From Linanthus parryae (Eukaryota > Streptophyta > Magnoliopsida > Ericales > Polemoniaceae), in the NCBI GenBank assembly GCA_023055425.1, contig JALGPY010000004.1, forward strand, positions 17,383,718 through 17,447,717: 64,000 nt of DNA. Direction: 5' to 3'. The number at the start of each line of letters is the position of its first letter. The stretch's first letter is position 1. The notes under the pieces are model-generated. The model saw only the letters and a list, made by a program, of their open reading frames with translations, did no database searches and was not told the origin of the DNA. A program made the translations under genes and the position numbers. This document shows positions 1 to 11,224 of this stretch, in pieces.

Positions 1-81
1 ATTTCTGTCTTTCATCACTTCCAAAAATAAAACTCCCCCTTGAGTTCATATACCTCATTAGTTCAAGGGATTGAACTATCA
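1..81 (-). mobile_element. Edge of 3' LTR of Sirevirus-type element Z
   Basis: This is the first 81 bases, on the minus strand, of the 3' LTR of a Ty1/copia element whose other LTR lies at 19845-20551. The text around 'cctcattagttcaagg' and 'ttgaactatca' recurs near 20521-20551. The LTR start reads TGATAGTTC on the minus strand, and a purine tract follows directly at 82-97. The rest of this LTR, roughly 625 bases if it matches its partner, lies left of the window. Confidence 0.85.
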
Positions 82-97
82 ATCTTCCCCTTGATGA
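82..97 (-). other. Terminal polypurine tract of element Z
   Basis: On the minus strand a purine run (CAAGGGGAAGAT) lies directly before the LTR start TGATAG. This is where plus-strand DNA synthesis is primed in LTR retrotransposons. The corresponding tract of element A is at 13134-13144 and has the same offset to its LTR. Confidence 0.75.
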
Positions 98-533
98 AAG
101 AAAAAACAAATATTCTTTCTTTTCTAAATATCCTGCATCTCAATGAAAATAAAATCCAGCAGATACAATATAGAAAAAAAAGGAAACCAATTGGCATGTA
201 CCACATAGCACAAGTGTAAATCCTAACTCATTATAAAACCAAATTGAAACGAATCATAGATAAGTAAAACCTAAATCATCCAAAAATTATTACACATATT
301 TCACTTTAACACTTATTTTCTCCCCCCTTTTGACTTTCATCAAAAGAGTAGAAGAACTGTAGGATCTTGTTCAGGGTTCTGGAAAAAAAACTCTAGAAAT
401 TATTAAGAAAACTTCAAGGCTTTGAAAAAAAAGAAAGAAAATAGACAGAAAGAAGGGGTTCAAGTCTTTGAAGCACAAATGCTGCACCAACATTCTTCTA
501 TGCTTTCTTCTTTCCACTTGAAGCTGTGATTTT
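98..533 (-). other. 3' non-coding spacer of element Z with an internal purine tract
   Basis: No credible gene is seen. On the minus strand this is the spacer between the third ORF and the 3' LTR. A second purine tract, seen as 'ctccccccttttgac' near 320-335 on the plus strand, matches the tract at 12923-12939 in element A. Degenerate TCAAGGCTTTGA-like palindromes occur near 409-425 and 458-475. Confidence 0.6.
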
Positions 534-2314
534 TCATTTGTTTTTCCCTTTTGCAGTCTCAGATTTCTCAGGCTCATCTTCCGCTTGTTCATCATCAGTT
601 GATGCTTTTTCTCTCTTTGCATCCTCAGCTTTCTCAGCCTCCTCAACTTTCTCATCCTCTGAAGCTATACCATCTTCCTCATCATCTGATTCTTTAACAT
701 TGCCAGCATCTTCTTCAACACCAGTTTCCTCAATATCAACCTCTTTTGCAGTAGCTTGCTCTTTATTAGCAGCTTCACCAACATCACCTTCATCATCACT
801 CTGCTCAAACAAATCCTTTAGGGTTAATACCACTGGTACTTTCTTCATCTTCTTTTGCTTCAGAGCATATCCAAGCACCATGTCAGATTCTATGCTATCC
901 GCTTCACAACTCTCACCAGATGGCACTTATTCAAGGTTAAAACCTTTGATGATAAAGTCTAGGTTCTCTACCATCAAAGCTTTGAATTTTACAGGCTCAA
1001 TAGACAAGTCAAATTGACCTTTCCTCAAATTCTCCAGTCCATCTTCTAGGTTCTCAACTCTGTCAATAATCTGAGAGAAATCCAGATTTGTTGAAGCCTT
1101 TGGTGTTGTTGAAGCTTTAAGCTTGATGAAATCCTTTTCGTTCAACTCAGCAGCTGACAACTCAGAATAAAACTTCCAACTACCCTTATTAGTGTGCACA
1201 ACCCCAATCCTTTGGAGAGAACTTTCAACTACCAAACAAAATTCACTACTAATCTTCTCCTCATCTTTCACAGGCACCATAAAGTGTTCAAAGAACATTG
1301 GAAATAGATGGCATAAGGGAGTGAATGATTTCTAGTCCTAGTTCCACAATACACCATATGCTTCATGATAACTCTAGGCATGTCAATGTCAAATCCTTGA
1401 CAGATCAAATACATAAAAATCAAGACCCTATCAGTTACCAACTCCTTTGAATGTTCTCTAGGCACCACACACCTTATAATGATAGAAAACAAAATTTTAG
1501 CTTCACAATTTAACACAGAGTTTGTCAATTGCTTTGTTCCCGAAGGTGTACCCTCTAAAAAGAACTCAGCTTTGGCTTTCTCCAAACACTCTTTCCTATC
1601 AGGATGTTCATGGACCTTATACTTTCAAGGAACCCCCAAAACCTTAGCAAACACATTATGATCTAATATCATATCCACACCAGCCACCCTAGAGGTTAAA
1701 ACATAACTTTATTCATCTTCTTGCACCATATTCAGATAAAACAGTCTAGTTATCCTAGGATAAGCCTCAGAACTAGGTTTTAAAATCTTCCAAACAGACG
1801 ATTCTCTAAGATTCCTAACGCAATCAATATCCAGTTTATCCAACAATTCTTTAGAAATTAAACTTCAATAAGCTATATTAGATGATGCATACCCATCCAT
1901 CCAGATCCCCCTAAATTCTGAATTAATAACCCAAGATTCAAGAACTATATTCTTACAAAGACCAAAAAGAAAATCCCTTGGCCTTCATAGCACTGTTCTT
2001 AACCCTTTTATTCTGTTCTGAAGGCTGATCATCCTTCTTCTCCTCTGGTTTCTTTTCTTTTGAGTTTAAGCTTCTTTCTTATCTTCTCCAGATTTATTCT
2101 TCTTTTCTCCCTCTTTATTCTTTGACCGAGATTGATCACCCTGGTCCTTCTTTCCCTGCTCTGCCTCAGATTCTGACCCGGTTTCTTGCACTTCCTTCTC
2201 CTTTCTAATCTTCTTTGCTGGAGGAGAAGCTTCTTGCATGCTAGTACTCCTCTTTGAATCTGAATCAGAGATAGTTATCTCTGTCTTCCTATTAGTTCTT
2301 CCCTTTTTCCTCAT
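534..2314 (-). pseudogene. Third (envelope-position) ORF of element Z, decayed
   Basis: This minus-strand relic starts at MRKKGRTNRK (2314) and runs to the stop at 534. It is broken by several stops and frameshifts into pieces at 2066-2314, 1268-1585, 927-1298 and 534-926. In order it has a basic, Ser- and Glu-rich N-terminus, a central domain (around 1268-1850, containing CQGFDIDMPRVIMKHM), a short coiled-coil-like stretch (NLDFSQIIDRVENLEDGLEN) and a very acidic C-terminus. It is homologous to 11225-12747 of element A but keeps about 260 bases that A has lost. By position after pol it is the env-like ORF of Sireviruses. The central domain resembles the third ORF of the Athila element at 47234-48670. 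An envelope function is not shown. Confidence 0.7.
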
Positions 2315-2644
2315 TGTAGAACCCTGACTTTGCTGTTGAATACTCTGCGATTTTTCGTTCTATTGGGTTTAGGGTTTTGAGAAGAAATAGAGAGAATAGA
2401 GACAGAGATATATAGAGACGAAGAACTAGAGATTGATATGGAGAGAAAAAGCCCAGAAGTAGCTTATAGGTAGGAATGAATTTCTGAACTAATTGGTTTT
2501 CAAAAGGACTCTTTTAGAAACTGCATGCAAAATCATATCTAGAAGATATTTTGAGATATTTTAAGATCTTTTGGGAAAATCTCTGAACAAATCAAATATT
2601 TCGTGATTATCAATATTAAATATTCACTGATCCATTTATTGAAC
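2315..2644 (-). other. Spacer of element Z between pol and third ORF, cut by element A
   Basis: This is the non-coding leader of the third ORF on the minus strand. It matches the element A spacer around 10900-11224 in opposite orientation, including runs such as 'agatattttgagatatttt'. Element A inserted at its right end. The other half of the spacer resumes at 14641. Confidence 0.65.
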
Positions 2645-4119
2645 TGATAATTCAAATTCTCTGTTTTGATGTGAAGTATGAATTGTGGAAGTTTATATGA
2701 AGATTATGAAAGGAAGTGGTAAAATATGTTCAAGGCTCCAAGGCCCTGTAGGTCTATGTCTGCATTTTGAATTGATTAAGTATGGTTTAAAAATCTTGTG
2801 TATGCATGCTTAGCATTGGATCAGTTGTTGGTTAAATGTTTCTTACGAATATTCTTGGACTATATCTATGTGTTTCTAGAACTCAAGGATTAGAAAGATA
2901 TTAGCTTAAAACTTTGAAGAATGTCACAAAACTCCAAAACCTTGAGATTTGCCTTGAGCTGCTGGCAGTCTAATTTAGCTCAACTAATTCTTTCTTGTAG
3001 GATGCTATCTGTGGTAATGTGATTGGTTAATGACTTTCTATAAGTCTTAATAATAATTTTATCATTATCTTATACATATTTCCGACCTCGTATTTATCTT
3101 GTTATTAAAATTTTGGCCTAATTTATTGCAGAAACTGTTATGCTAAAAAGTCTGTAATATGTTGATATATTTTCCGGATAGTTGGTCTTGAAATCAAGTT
3201 TGTTGCAGGGTTGTTAGTTATTCAAACCCCTCACAATAAAACTCTAATGACTATCCATTCATAGCTGTTGAAATAAGCATGTTTGGGAGATGATTTGTAG
3301 GGAGACAGTTCCTAAAATCTCTCATTCAGTTACTGCAGCTTGTTATAAGCTCTAATTTCAATTTCAAAGAAAGAGAAAGAGAGAAGACTTATCATTCAGG
3401 AAAGAAGAGTGTTTACTTTCGTGGAGATCATACAATCAACTTTTCAATCAAATCAAGCTCTCAACACTGCTGAATAAGGAGATCAATCATCCAGAAATCT
3501 GAAGAACACATCCAAGCTTCACTTCCTACTTCTTTTCTGTGTTCTTCAGTTCGTGTACTTAATTTGTGTTATCTTTATGATTTTTTAAAACTCAAAAACT
3601 TAGGAGTTTAGTTGTTCAAGTGAACAAAAAGAGGATCTTATTGTTTCAACATATTGTAGCTGTTACTAGATAGGTTGGGAACCACAAGCTGTATATTTGT
3701 AAGGCAGTTCACTTAGGCTTGAGATCTAGGGCTAAATCTGGGTGATTAATAAGTAGTGTTTTGAAAATCCTGGAGGGATTAGATCCCTCAGGGAGAGACT
3801 AGGTCTAATTGTGACTGAACTCTGTAAAATCCTTGTGTTCTTTACTTTACAATATTGTTATTTATCACTGCAAACTATCTAGCTCAAAACAGGTTGCTTT
3901 GAGGCTTGAAGTATTTTACAGCTCAAGGCCGTGAAACTTTCACTAGTTTTTAGAAAGCTTATATCTTTTATCAAAACTCCTCCAAGGCCTTGAGATTCAA
4001 CCAGTGGCTTATCTTATTTTTTTCAAAAGACTAAGTTTTAGCAAAAGTTTCCATACTCTATTCAACCCCCCCCCCCCCTTTTAGAATATTTAATCCTGTG
4101 TTTACATTACAAACTTTCA
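2645..4119 (+). repeat. 5' LTR of element A
   Basis: This is a 1475-base direct repeat of 13145-14640. It contains several palindromic motifs of the CCAAGGCCTTGAG type (for example near 3981-3996). Near its 3' end an inverted repeat, ATACTCTA (4053-4060) and TAGAATAT (4082-4089), flanks a long C-run. The LTR ends just before the tRNA-Met-type PBS. Confidence 0.9.
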
Positions 4120-4134
4120 ATTGGTATTAGAGCT
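4120..4134 (+). other. Primer-binding site of element A
   Basis: ATTGGTATTAGAGCT follows the LTR end directly. It is one base off the TGGTATCAGAGC core that pairs with the 3' end of initiator tRNA-Met, the usual copia primer. Confidence 0.85.
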
Positions 4135-4156
4135 TGGGTCACTTATAAGGATCTAA

Positions 4157-5890
4157 AATTCTTGTGACAATGAAAATGTTGGTGATGGTGTATCCTCACA
4201 GGGAAGGGCAGCCAACAGACCTCCATTGTTCTGTGGTGACAATTTCATGCATTGGAAGGCATTGCTGAAGATGTTCATCATATATCATGACATGGAACTG
4301 TGGTCTATCACTCTTAATGGTCCTCATGTGTATTACACCACTACTGATGGGATTAGAACCATCAAAACTGAAGAGGATCTTTCAGTTACAGAGATGGAAA
4401 AGGTATCCAAAAATTACAAAGCCATGAACCTTTTATATTGTGCTCTTAGTGCAAATGAGTTCAATAGAGTTTCAAACTGCAAAAGTGCCAATGATGTTTG
4501 GGGTAAGCTGGTTGTAACCTATGAAGGAACCAGTCAAGTCAAGAAAACAAAGATCAACATTCTTCTGAGACAATATGAGTTATTCAAGATGAACTCAGAT
4601 GAATCTATCAAGGAGATGTTTAAAAGATTCACAGATGTAATAAATAATCTGGAATCTTTGGGAAAGACCTTCTCAAATGAAGAGGAAGTTAGAAAGATTT
4701 TGAGAAGTTTGCCAAAAGCCAAGTGGGAGCAAAAGACAACAGCTATTTAGGAAGCTGAGGACCTAAGTCTTCTTGTTCTAGATGATCTACACGGAAAGTG
4801 CTCACTCATGAAATATCTATGAAGGAGGTAGATGGTGACACGAGTGACAACATCAAGAACAAGGCACTCAAGGAAAAATACAATGAAAAATCCCAAAACT
4901 TTAAATGATGATGATGATGATGATGATGATGAAGAGGCTTTAGCCTTGAAAGCTTTGGCCATAATCTTGAAAAAGAAAAATAACTTTGGAAACAAGGACT
5001 ATAGCAAGGATAAATCCAGATCCTCAAGCAGAAAGGATCACAAAGGTAAGTCTTGTTCACATTCACAAAAACCTAAAGTGATGAATTGGTTTGAATGTGG
5101 TGATGCAAATCATTTAGTAAGGGACTGTTCTCAAAAGAAGAAATGAAGGAACTTTCAAAAGAAAGAAAGTGACAATAGAAGGAAGAAATCTATGGTTGCT
5201 TCATGGAGTGATTCTGATTCATCAACAGACTTGAATTCAGATGTAGAGCAAGCAAACATGTGCTTAATGGCTGAGCAGGAAGAATAAAAGAGATTAGACA
5301 AGCACCTTGAAGAGATGGTAAACAATTTACTTGCTAGTCCTTCTGATGTAATTCCTGAAATCCTAAAAAGTATGTTTTTGAATGAGGAAAGTTATAGAAA
5401 TGATATTGACTCTTTAAAAGTGAAGGTTCATGAGAAAGCAAATGATAACTTAGACTTGATTTTTCAAAAAAAATGTTTTGAAGGTGCTAAGTTGAAAATT
5501 GACAGTGACTTCAAAGCCTTGGAAAGTAGGTTCAAATGTTTGAAGGCACAAGTCATTGAAGTTGTTGATTAAAACTCTCTTTTAACTGATAAGTATGTTG
5601 ATCTAAAGAACCATTCAGATGATTTAGAGCAACATAAAACTTCTTTGACTGAGAAGCTTCAAGAATCTAAAAATATTTTATCAACCTTTGCTGGCTCAGA
5701 ACATAAGCTCAATCTCATGCTTGGAGGAAGTCTGCAGTCCATGCATAAAAGTGGAATTGGCTATAATCCAAATTTTCCTAAGAAAAGCCAAACAACTTTT
5801 GTGAAATATGGAAGTAAATATTCTCCAAAATGTCACTAATGTGGACACCTATCCTTATCAGCTCAAGGACACGTTAAGCAGATTTGGGTT
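4157..5890 (+). pseudogene. gag: gag of element A (UBN2-type capsid plus zinc-knuckle region)
   Basis: Frame segments at 4226-4750, 4832-5146, 5315-5572 and 5645-5839 form a Sirevirus-type gag. The capsid part contains CGDNFMHWKALLKM and LRSLPKAKWE. An Asp run encoded by a GAT microsatellite (near 4905-4931) follows, then a zinc-knuckle-like WFECGDANHLVRDC whose first cysteine is replaced by Trp. A second knuckle region starts at 5828 but is deleted after PKCH. Compared with the copy at 19794, one base is missing near the start, so the usual ATG is out of frame and the open frame begins without a good start codon. Several in-frame stops confirm it is dead. Confidence 0.85.
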
Positions 5891-5989
5891 CCTAAATGAA
5901 TTAGACCACCAAATATGATTGATTTTGAGTATGAAGCAAATTCTACACTTGGTCTATTGGCCTTTTGAGGCATTGATTTATTTGTTGCA

Positions 5990-7095
5990 GGATGTCACCA
6001 AGGCCTTGAAGGATCAAAAATGGATATTGGATAGTGGTTGTTCCAGACATATGAGTGGAAAGAAATCTTTTTTCAGTGAACTTGAAGAGCAAGCTGGAGG
6101 AACAATTACACTTGGTGACAAAGCCAAATGCAATATAATTGTAAAGATAGTACTGGTAATGGTTCTACTGATTCTATTTCAGATGTTTATCTTGTTGATG
6201 GTCTTAAGTATAATTTGCTTAGTATATCTCAGCTATGTGATAGGAGTAATAAAGTTATTTTTGACATATAGAAATGTGTTGTGCAAGACGAAATCTGGAA
6301 GTTGCATACTCGCTGCTCCTAGATCATACAATGTATATGCTTTGAGTACTAACAAATTTGCAGGTGGAAAGATAAAGTGTCTCAAGGCCTTGAAGGAAGA
6401 CTAAAAAATCTGGCATATTAGCATGCATTTTATGAACAAACTCATATCAAAAGACTTGGTAAGAGGATTACCAACCCTGAAATTCAAATATGATGAGGTT
6501 TGCAAGTCATGCACTCAAGGTAAACACACAAAAAGTTTTTTCAAGCCAAAGAACTTTGTAAGTACCTCTAGACTTTTAGAACTGATGCATATGGACTTGT
6601 GTGGTCCTATGAGAGTTCAAACTCCAAAAGGTAAGAGGTGTATGCTTGTTGTGGTAGATGATTATTCTAGATTTACTTGGGGTGTGTTCATTAGAGACAA
6701 AACTGAAGCTTTACTTGAATTCTCAAAGCTTTGCAAAGAACTTCAAACTTTGAAAAACTTGCCTATTGCATCTATTAGAAGTGATCATGGTAGAAAATTT
6801 GATCAGCTTGATTTTGATTTATTTTGTGCAAAGCATGGAATTTCACACAATTTCTCTGCACCTATAACTCCTCAGCAGAATGGAGTTTTTGAGAGGAAGA
6901 ATAGGACACTTGAAGATATTTCTTGAACCATGCTACTTGAAAGTAATTTGCCAAAATATTTGTGAGCATAAGCTGTTAACACTGCCAATTATGTGCTCAA
7001 GAGATGCTTGATTAGGCCTATTTGAGAAAAACTCCATATGAATTGTTTAAGGGAAAAAAGCCTAGTATTTCTTATTTCAAACCTTTTGGTTGTAC
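5990..7095 (+). pseudogene. pol: Protease and integrase (first part) of element A
   Basis: The aspartic protease active site lies near 6028-6055 as ILDSGCSRHMSG. Integrase follows with the zinc-binding remnant (CKSCTQGKHTKSF near 6510). The catalytic triad is visible as D in MHMDLCGPM (near 6592), D in SIRSDHGRKF (near 6782) and E in GVFERKNRTL (near 6889). Stops at about 6404 and 6926 break the frame. The integrase C-terminal part is cut at 7095 by a foreign insert and resumes at 8673. Confidence 0.85.
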
Positions 7096-8659
7096 TTTTA
7101 TTTTTTGGGTAACATGTTAATTTTGAATATATCGAGAAAGAGTGTAAATACAGGTTTACAAGGGACATTCCCCAGGTAAAGCTTTCGCAAGAAGCCGAAA
7201 ACAGCTAGAAGACAACTAGAAAACCTGCTGTTACAAACTACATCTCTCGATTTACAATATAATGTGTAGTTAATAGTGGTTAACAACCAACCAACTACTT
7301 GACAAAAAATGATAAGTGTGAAGTAGAGGATAAACATGGCTTAGATGAGTAAATCATCACTGCCAAAAGGGACAGCTCGTACATGGATGAAAGCACCATT
7401 AACAGCTTTCTCTGACCGATGTAAGGGTAGTGATAAGTCAATGTATCTCCTCAAAATGAAATCACCCAAACACCTGGACGGTACTGGATGTGCCATGATG
7501 CACATGTTTCAACCATTAGATCCAGTAGAACCACCACCGGACTAACCCCTGTATCACCGGTGCTAACAGTGCCATCATCAACCGGAGATAAATCAGTTTT
7601 GACTCGCTTCGACCATCGTAATAGTATCCAACGACTCCACATACAAAGCACCAACAAAAGATCGGATCAGACTATCGTCGAGTTGGTGGAGAGACCCAGC
7701 CAAAAAATCCGGCAAGTAGCACCATTAACGCTGACAGAAATAGGGAAGTCCGGCTTGCCCAGGTCAAGGCCATATGGTAAGACGCCATCTCAAACGGAGG
7801 GGTACCTCCGCCACCTCGCTTCGACCGGCAGACCAGTATGAAGCGGTCTTTCTTTGATGGAGAAGCTTCGGTACCATCCTCCGGCGAGAAATCCATCAAC
7901 TCCCGGACCAGAGAACCTCGATTGGACCCAATAATCAGAAGAGAATGGTGAACAGGAGACCCCTGTGGCGTAAGTACCACTGGAAAACAATTGGAACAAC
8001 TCAAATCGAAAGTTCATATCCGAACTGGTGTAAAAAGAGGTAAAGGAGGAGGAACTCCACCGTTGAACATTCGAGTATAAAACCAAACAACACTTGTTAA
8101 CAGACAGGTGAAACCGAAGGTAAAGCGGAATTGGATCCACCTATTGACAGTAAGAGAACCACCCACAACGGAATCGCAAACCACCTGGGATACAACCCAG
8201 AGAAACAAAAAGGGAACTCCAATTGGAGAAGAAGAACATATACACCACCAGAGAGAAACAGATCTCTAAAAGAGACTGAATCAAACTAAATTATTCATCA
8301 GGAATAACTAGAAACCCATGTATAACATGAATCTGAACAAAGGACCCTCCCCCACTATCAAAGAAAGATCAAGAACATGGAGAACATAGAGGAGGAGGAA
8401 AGCTAGCAAGATGAACTGGTGTGTTTTCTAGATAGAGGTCACAGAGAATTCTCTCACTAGAGTCTCTTTCCGTTCCCTTTTGGTTGGGACAATTGGTCAT
8501 CTAACCTCACCCGAATTCGGAATTGGAAATTTAACCTCCGAGGAAAAAGACAAACAACTTTTCCCTCTCACAAATGGAGGTTAGATGTCCAATTTTGAAT
8601 TCCGGCAAGGTTATAAAACAAAGAGGGATTTGTGGGGAGGTTTTAGTACAAATTTTTCA
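7096..8659 (-). mobile_element. Retroposed non-LTR (LINE-like or retrogene) insert in element A
   Basis: This 1564-base block interrupts the integrase of element A. It is bordered by a perfect 13-bp target duplication, cttttggttgtac, at 7083-7095 and 8660-8672. Read on the minus strand it ends in a short A-rich tail (AAAAAATAAAA) next to the duplication. A long, variable TSD plus an A tail is the signature of target-primed reverse transcription. I see no reverse transcriptase and no long open frame; the minus strand has short frames at 7672-8208. It could be a 5'-truncated LINE, a SINE-like derivative or a processed pseudogene. The 3' portion resembles plant LINE 3' ends only in general style. 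Confidence 0.75.
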
Positions 8660-8672
8660 CTTTTGGTTGTAC

Positions 8673-9151
8673 CAACTATGTGCATAATAATGGTAAAGAT
8701 AATCTTGGCAAGTTTAATGCCAGAAGTGATGAAGGTGTATTTCTTGGTTTTTCTCAAACTAGCAAGGCTTACAGAGTTTTTAATAAGAGCTAAGATTGTA
8801 AAGGAAAGTATTCATGGGACTTTTGAGAAAAGTTCTGATGATTTTCTGAGTGAAAGTTTTGCAGATCTCAACTTGAATAACAATGAGGCAGATGATGATT
8901 ATGAAAAAGAGAAAATAAGAAAAACCAAGTTGCCGGATCATTTAGAAGAATCTCAAGGCTTTGAACCTCCTGCTGAGCCAAAATCTCAAAGCCTTGAGAC
9001 TAAGATTGACATCAGATATGTTGATCAATCTACTGTATCAAGATCTCAATGCCTTGAAGGACCATATACCTGGATACCAAGGAAGAAGTTCAAATACCTT
9101 TTAGATAATCCTATAGACAACATCATCTCAGATCCAACCACTGGAACTTAG
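8673..9151 (+). pseudogene. pol: Integrase C-terminus and linker of element A
   Basis: The frame continues the interrupted integrase (NNGKDNLGKFN-like text, out of frame in places, homologous to 16794-16960 of element Z). An acidic linker before the reverse transcriptase follows. The linker contains three copies of the family palindrome in coding sense (near 8950, 8984 and 9045), giving SQGFE, SQSLE and SQCLE in the protein. The predicted frame at 8585 begins inside the insert and is not the native start. Confidence 0.75.
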
Positions 9152-9159
9152 ACAAGAGG

Positions 9160-10734
9160 CCAACTGAAGAATTTATGTGCTTTTAGTGCTTTTGTATCAC
9201 TTATTGAGCCTAAAAATGCAAAAGAAGCACTAGAGGATGCAGATTGGATCATTGCGATGCAGAATGAGCTGAATGAGTTTGAGAGGAACAAATTATGGAA
9301 TTTCGTTCCTAGACCAAAGACTTAATCAGTGATTGGAACCAGATGGGTGTTCAGAAACGTACTTGATGAAAATGGCAAGGTTGTGAGAAATAAAGCAAGA
9401 CTTTTGGCACAGGGAAACAATCAAGAAGAAGGTATTGACTATGATGAGACATTTTCTCATGTTGCCAGGTTAGAGGCTATCAGAATACTTCTAGCATTTT
9501 CATCTCATAAAAATATAAAGCTTTATCAAATGGATGTTAAATGTGCTTTTCTAAATGGTTATTTACAAGAAGTATATGTTGCTCAAATACCATTTTGAAG
9601 ATGAAAGTTTCCTTGATCACGTTTACAAATTAGACAAATCTCTTGATGGCCTTAAGCAAGCTCCAAGGGCTTGATATGATAGACTCTCAAAGTTTTTACA
9701 TGACAATGATTTTAAGAGAGGTCTTGTAGAAAAAACTATTTTCATTAAGAATCAAGAGAAGGATCTATTAGTAGTACATATTTATGTCGATGATACTATT
9801 TCGTGCTTCTAATGATGATCTTTCAAAAGAGTTTTCTAGTCTAATGTGCAGGGAATTTGAGATGAGCTTAATGGGAGAATTAAATTTCTTTATTGCACTT
9901 CATGTACATCAAATGAAGAAAGGATTTTTTGCGCATCAAGGGAAATATACTAAGGACTTGTTGAACAAGTATAATATGTCTATGTCCAAGGAAATTAAGA
10001 CCCCTTTGAGTTCGTCACTATCCTTAGATAAGGATTCAGATGGTAAGAATGTAAATCAGAAAGAATACAGAGGTATGCTTGGTTCTCTTCTGTATTTAAC
10101 TGCTACTAGACCTGATATTATGTTTAGTCTATGTATGTGTGCAAGGTTTCAAGCTGATCCTAAGGAAAGTCATTTAATTGCTGTTGAAAGGATTTTTAGA
10201 TATTTGAATGTAACCAAAGACTTGGAGATTTGGTATCGAAGAAGGACTAATATTATGTTGAGTGGTTATTCAGATGCAGACTTTGCAGGTTACAAAGTGG
10301 ATAGAAAGAGTAATTCAAGGTGTTGCCAATTTCTTGGTTCTTCATTGATTAGTTGGCACTCAAAGAAGCAAAATTCTGTAGCCTTATCAACTCCAGAAGC
10401 TGAATACATTGCAGGTGGTGCTTGTTGCTGACAAGTATTATGGATTGCTCAACAATTGAGAGATCTTGGATATGAATTTCGGAATGTGTCAATCGACTGT
10501 GACAATAGAAGTGCCATTTCAATCTCTATGAATCCAGTAGACCATTCAAGAACTAAGAACATAGATGTGAGACATAGTTTCTTAAGAGATCATGCTCAGA
10601 AAGGTGTTGTGTCTCTTACTTTTATTTCAACTACTTTGCAAATAGCTGATATTTTCACTAAACCATTGCCGGATGAAATGTTTGCATCTCTAAGGCTTGA
10701 ATTGGGAATGCTAAACAAAGATGCATTGGTTTAG
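9160..10734 (+). pseudogene. pol: Reverse transcriptase and RNase H of element A
   Basis: RT text includes GTRWVFRNVLDENGKVVRNK (9338 on) and [12 protein letters not shown]. The YVDD catalytic box is intact near 9784-9795, directly followed by a frameshift. Then come PDIMFSLCMCARFQADPKES and an RNase H with SDADFAGYKVDRKS, TPEAEYIAGG, DCDNRSA and the terminal LGMLNKDALV. Stops at about 9324, 9596 and 10429 and frame changes make it non-functional. The stop at 10732-10734 is followed at once by a purine tract. Confidence 0.88.
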
Positions 10735-11224
10735 GGGGAGTATTAGATCTTGTATGTTCTTATATGTTGAAATCTCAAATACTTGAGATCACATTTTCCA
10801 AGCCTTGGAAGTATGCTCTTTGAAGTTTCTGTGTAAATGCAGTATTCTTCAAGGCCTTGAGATTGTTCTTCAAAGGATTTGATAAATTTGTGCAGATTCT
10901 GTTCAATAATTGGATCTCCAAATATTGTGCTATATTATTAGATAATTTTAGAATATTTGATTTACTCAGAGATTTACTCAAAATACCATAAAATATCTTG
11001 AAATATCTTCTCAGATTCGATTTTTTACATGCAGATAAAAAAGAGTATTTTTTAAACTATTTTCTCTAACTTATAAGCTGGACTTCAGGGCTTTTCTTCT
11101 CAACTCTCTCTCAATATCTTCGTTCTTATCTATCTCTCTCTCAATTTTCTCCTTCTTCTCAAAACCCTAAACCTAAATGGAGCGCAAATCAGCAAGACTT
11201 CAACAGAAAACATAGCCTTCAACA
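10735..11224 (+). other. Spacer between pol and third ORF of element A, with purine tract and palindromes
   Basis: The segment starts with the purine tract TTAGGGGGAG (10731-10740). It carries three palindromes in a row: near 10771-10786 (aaatacttgagat type), 10797-10812 (ccaagccttgg) and 10847-10863 (tcaaggccttgagatt). The remainder is AT-rich leader of the third ORF. No gene is seen. Confidence 0.65.

Noticed and set aside
526..1017. 163-codon Ser-rich plus-strand frame
   Set aside because: It is the reverse complement of the acidic tail of the third ORF of element Z; the Ser-rich look comes from GAT/GAA codons read backwards.
4895..4935. Poly-Asp or poly-His tract as a functional domain
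   Set aside because: It is a GAT microsatellite in a dead gag; the His version is the antisense reading.
8585..9151. 188-codon frame read as a separate gene
   Set aside because: Its start lies in the retroposed insert; only the part from 8673 belongs to element A integrase/linker.
11160..11180. Telomere-like 'aaaccctaaacctaaa'
   Set aside because: A single short occurrence in a leader sequence; no array.
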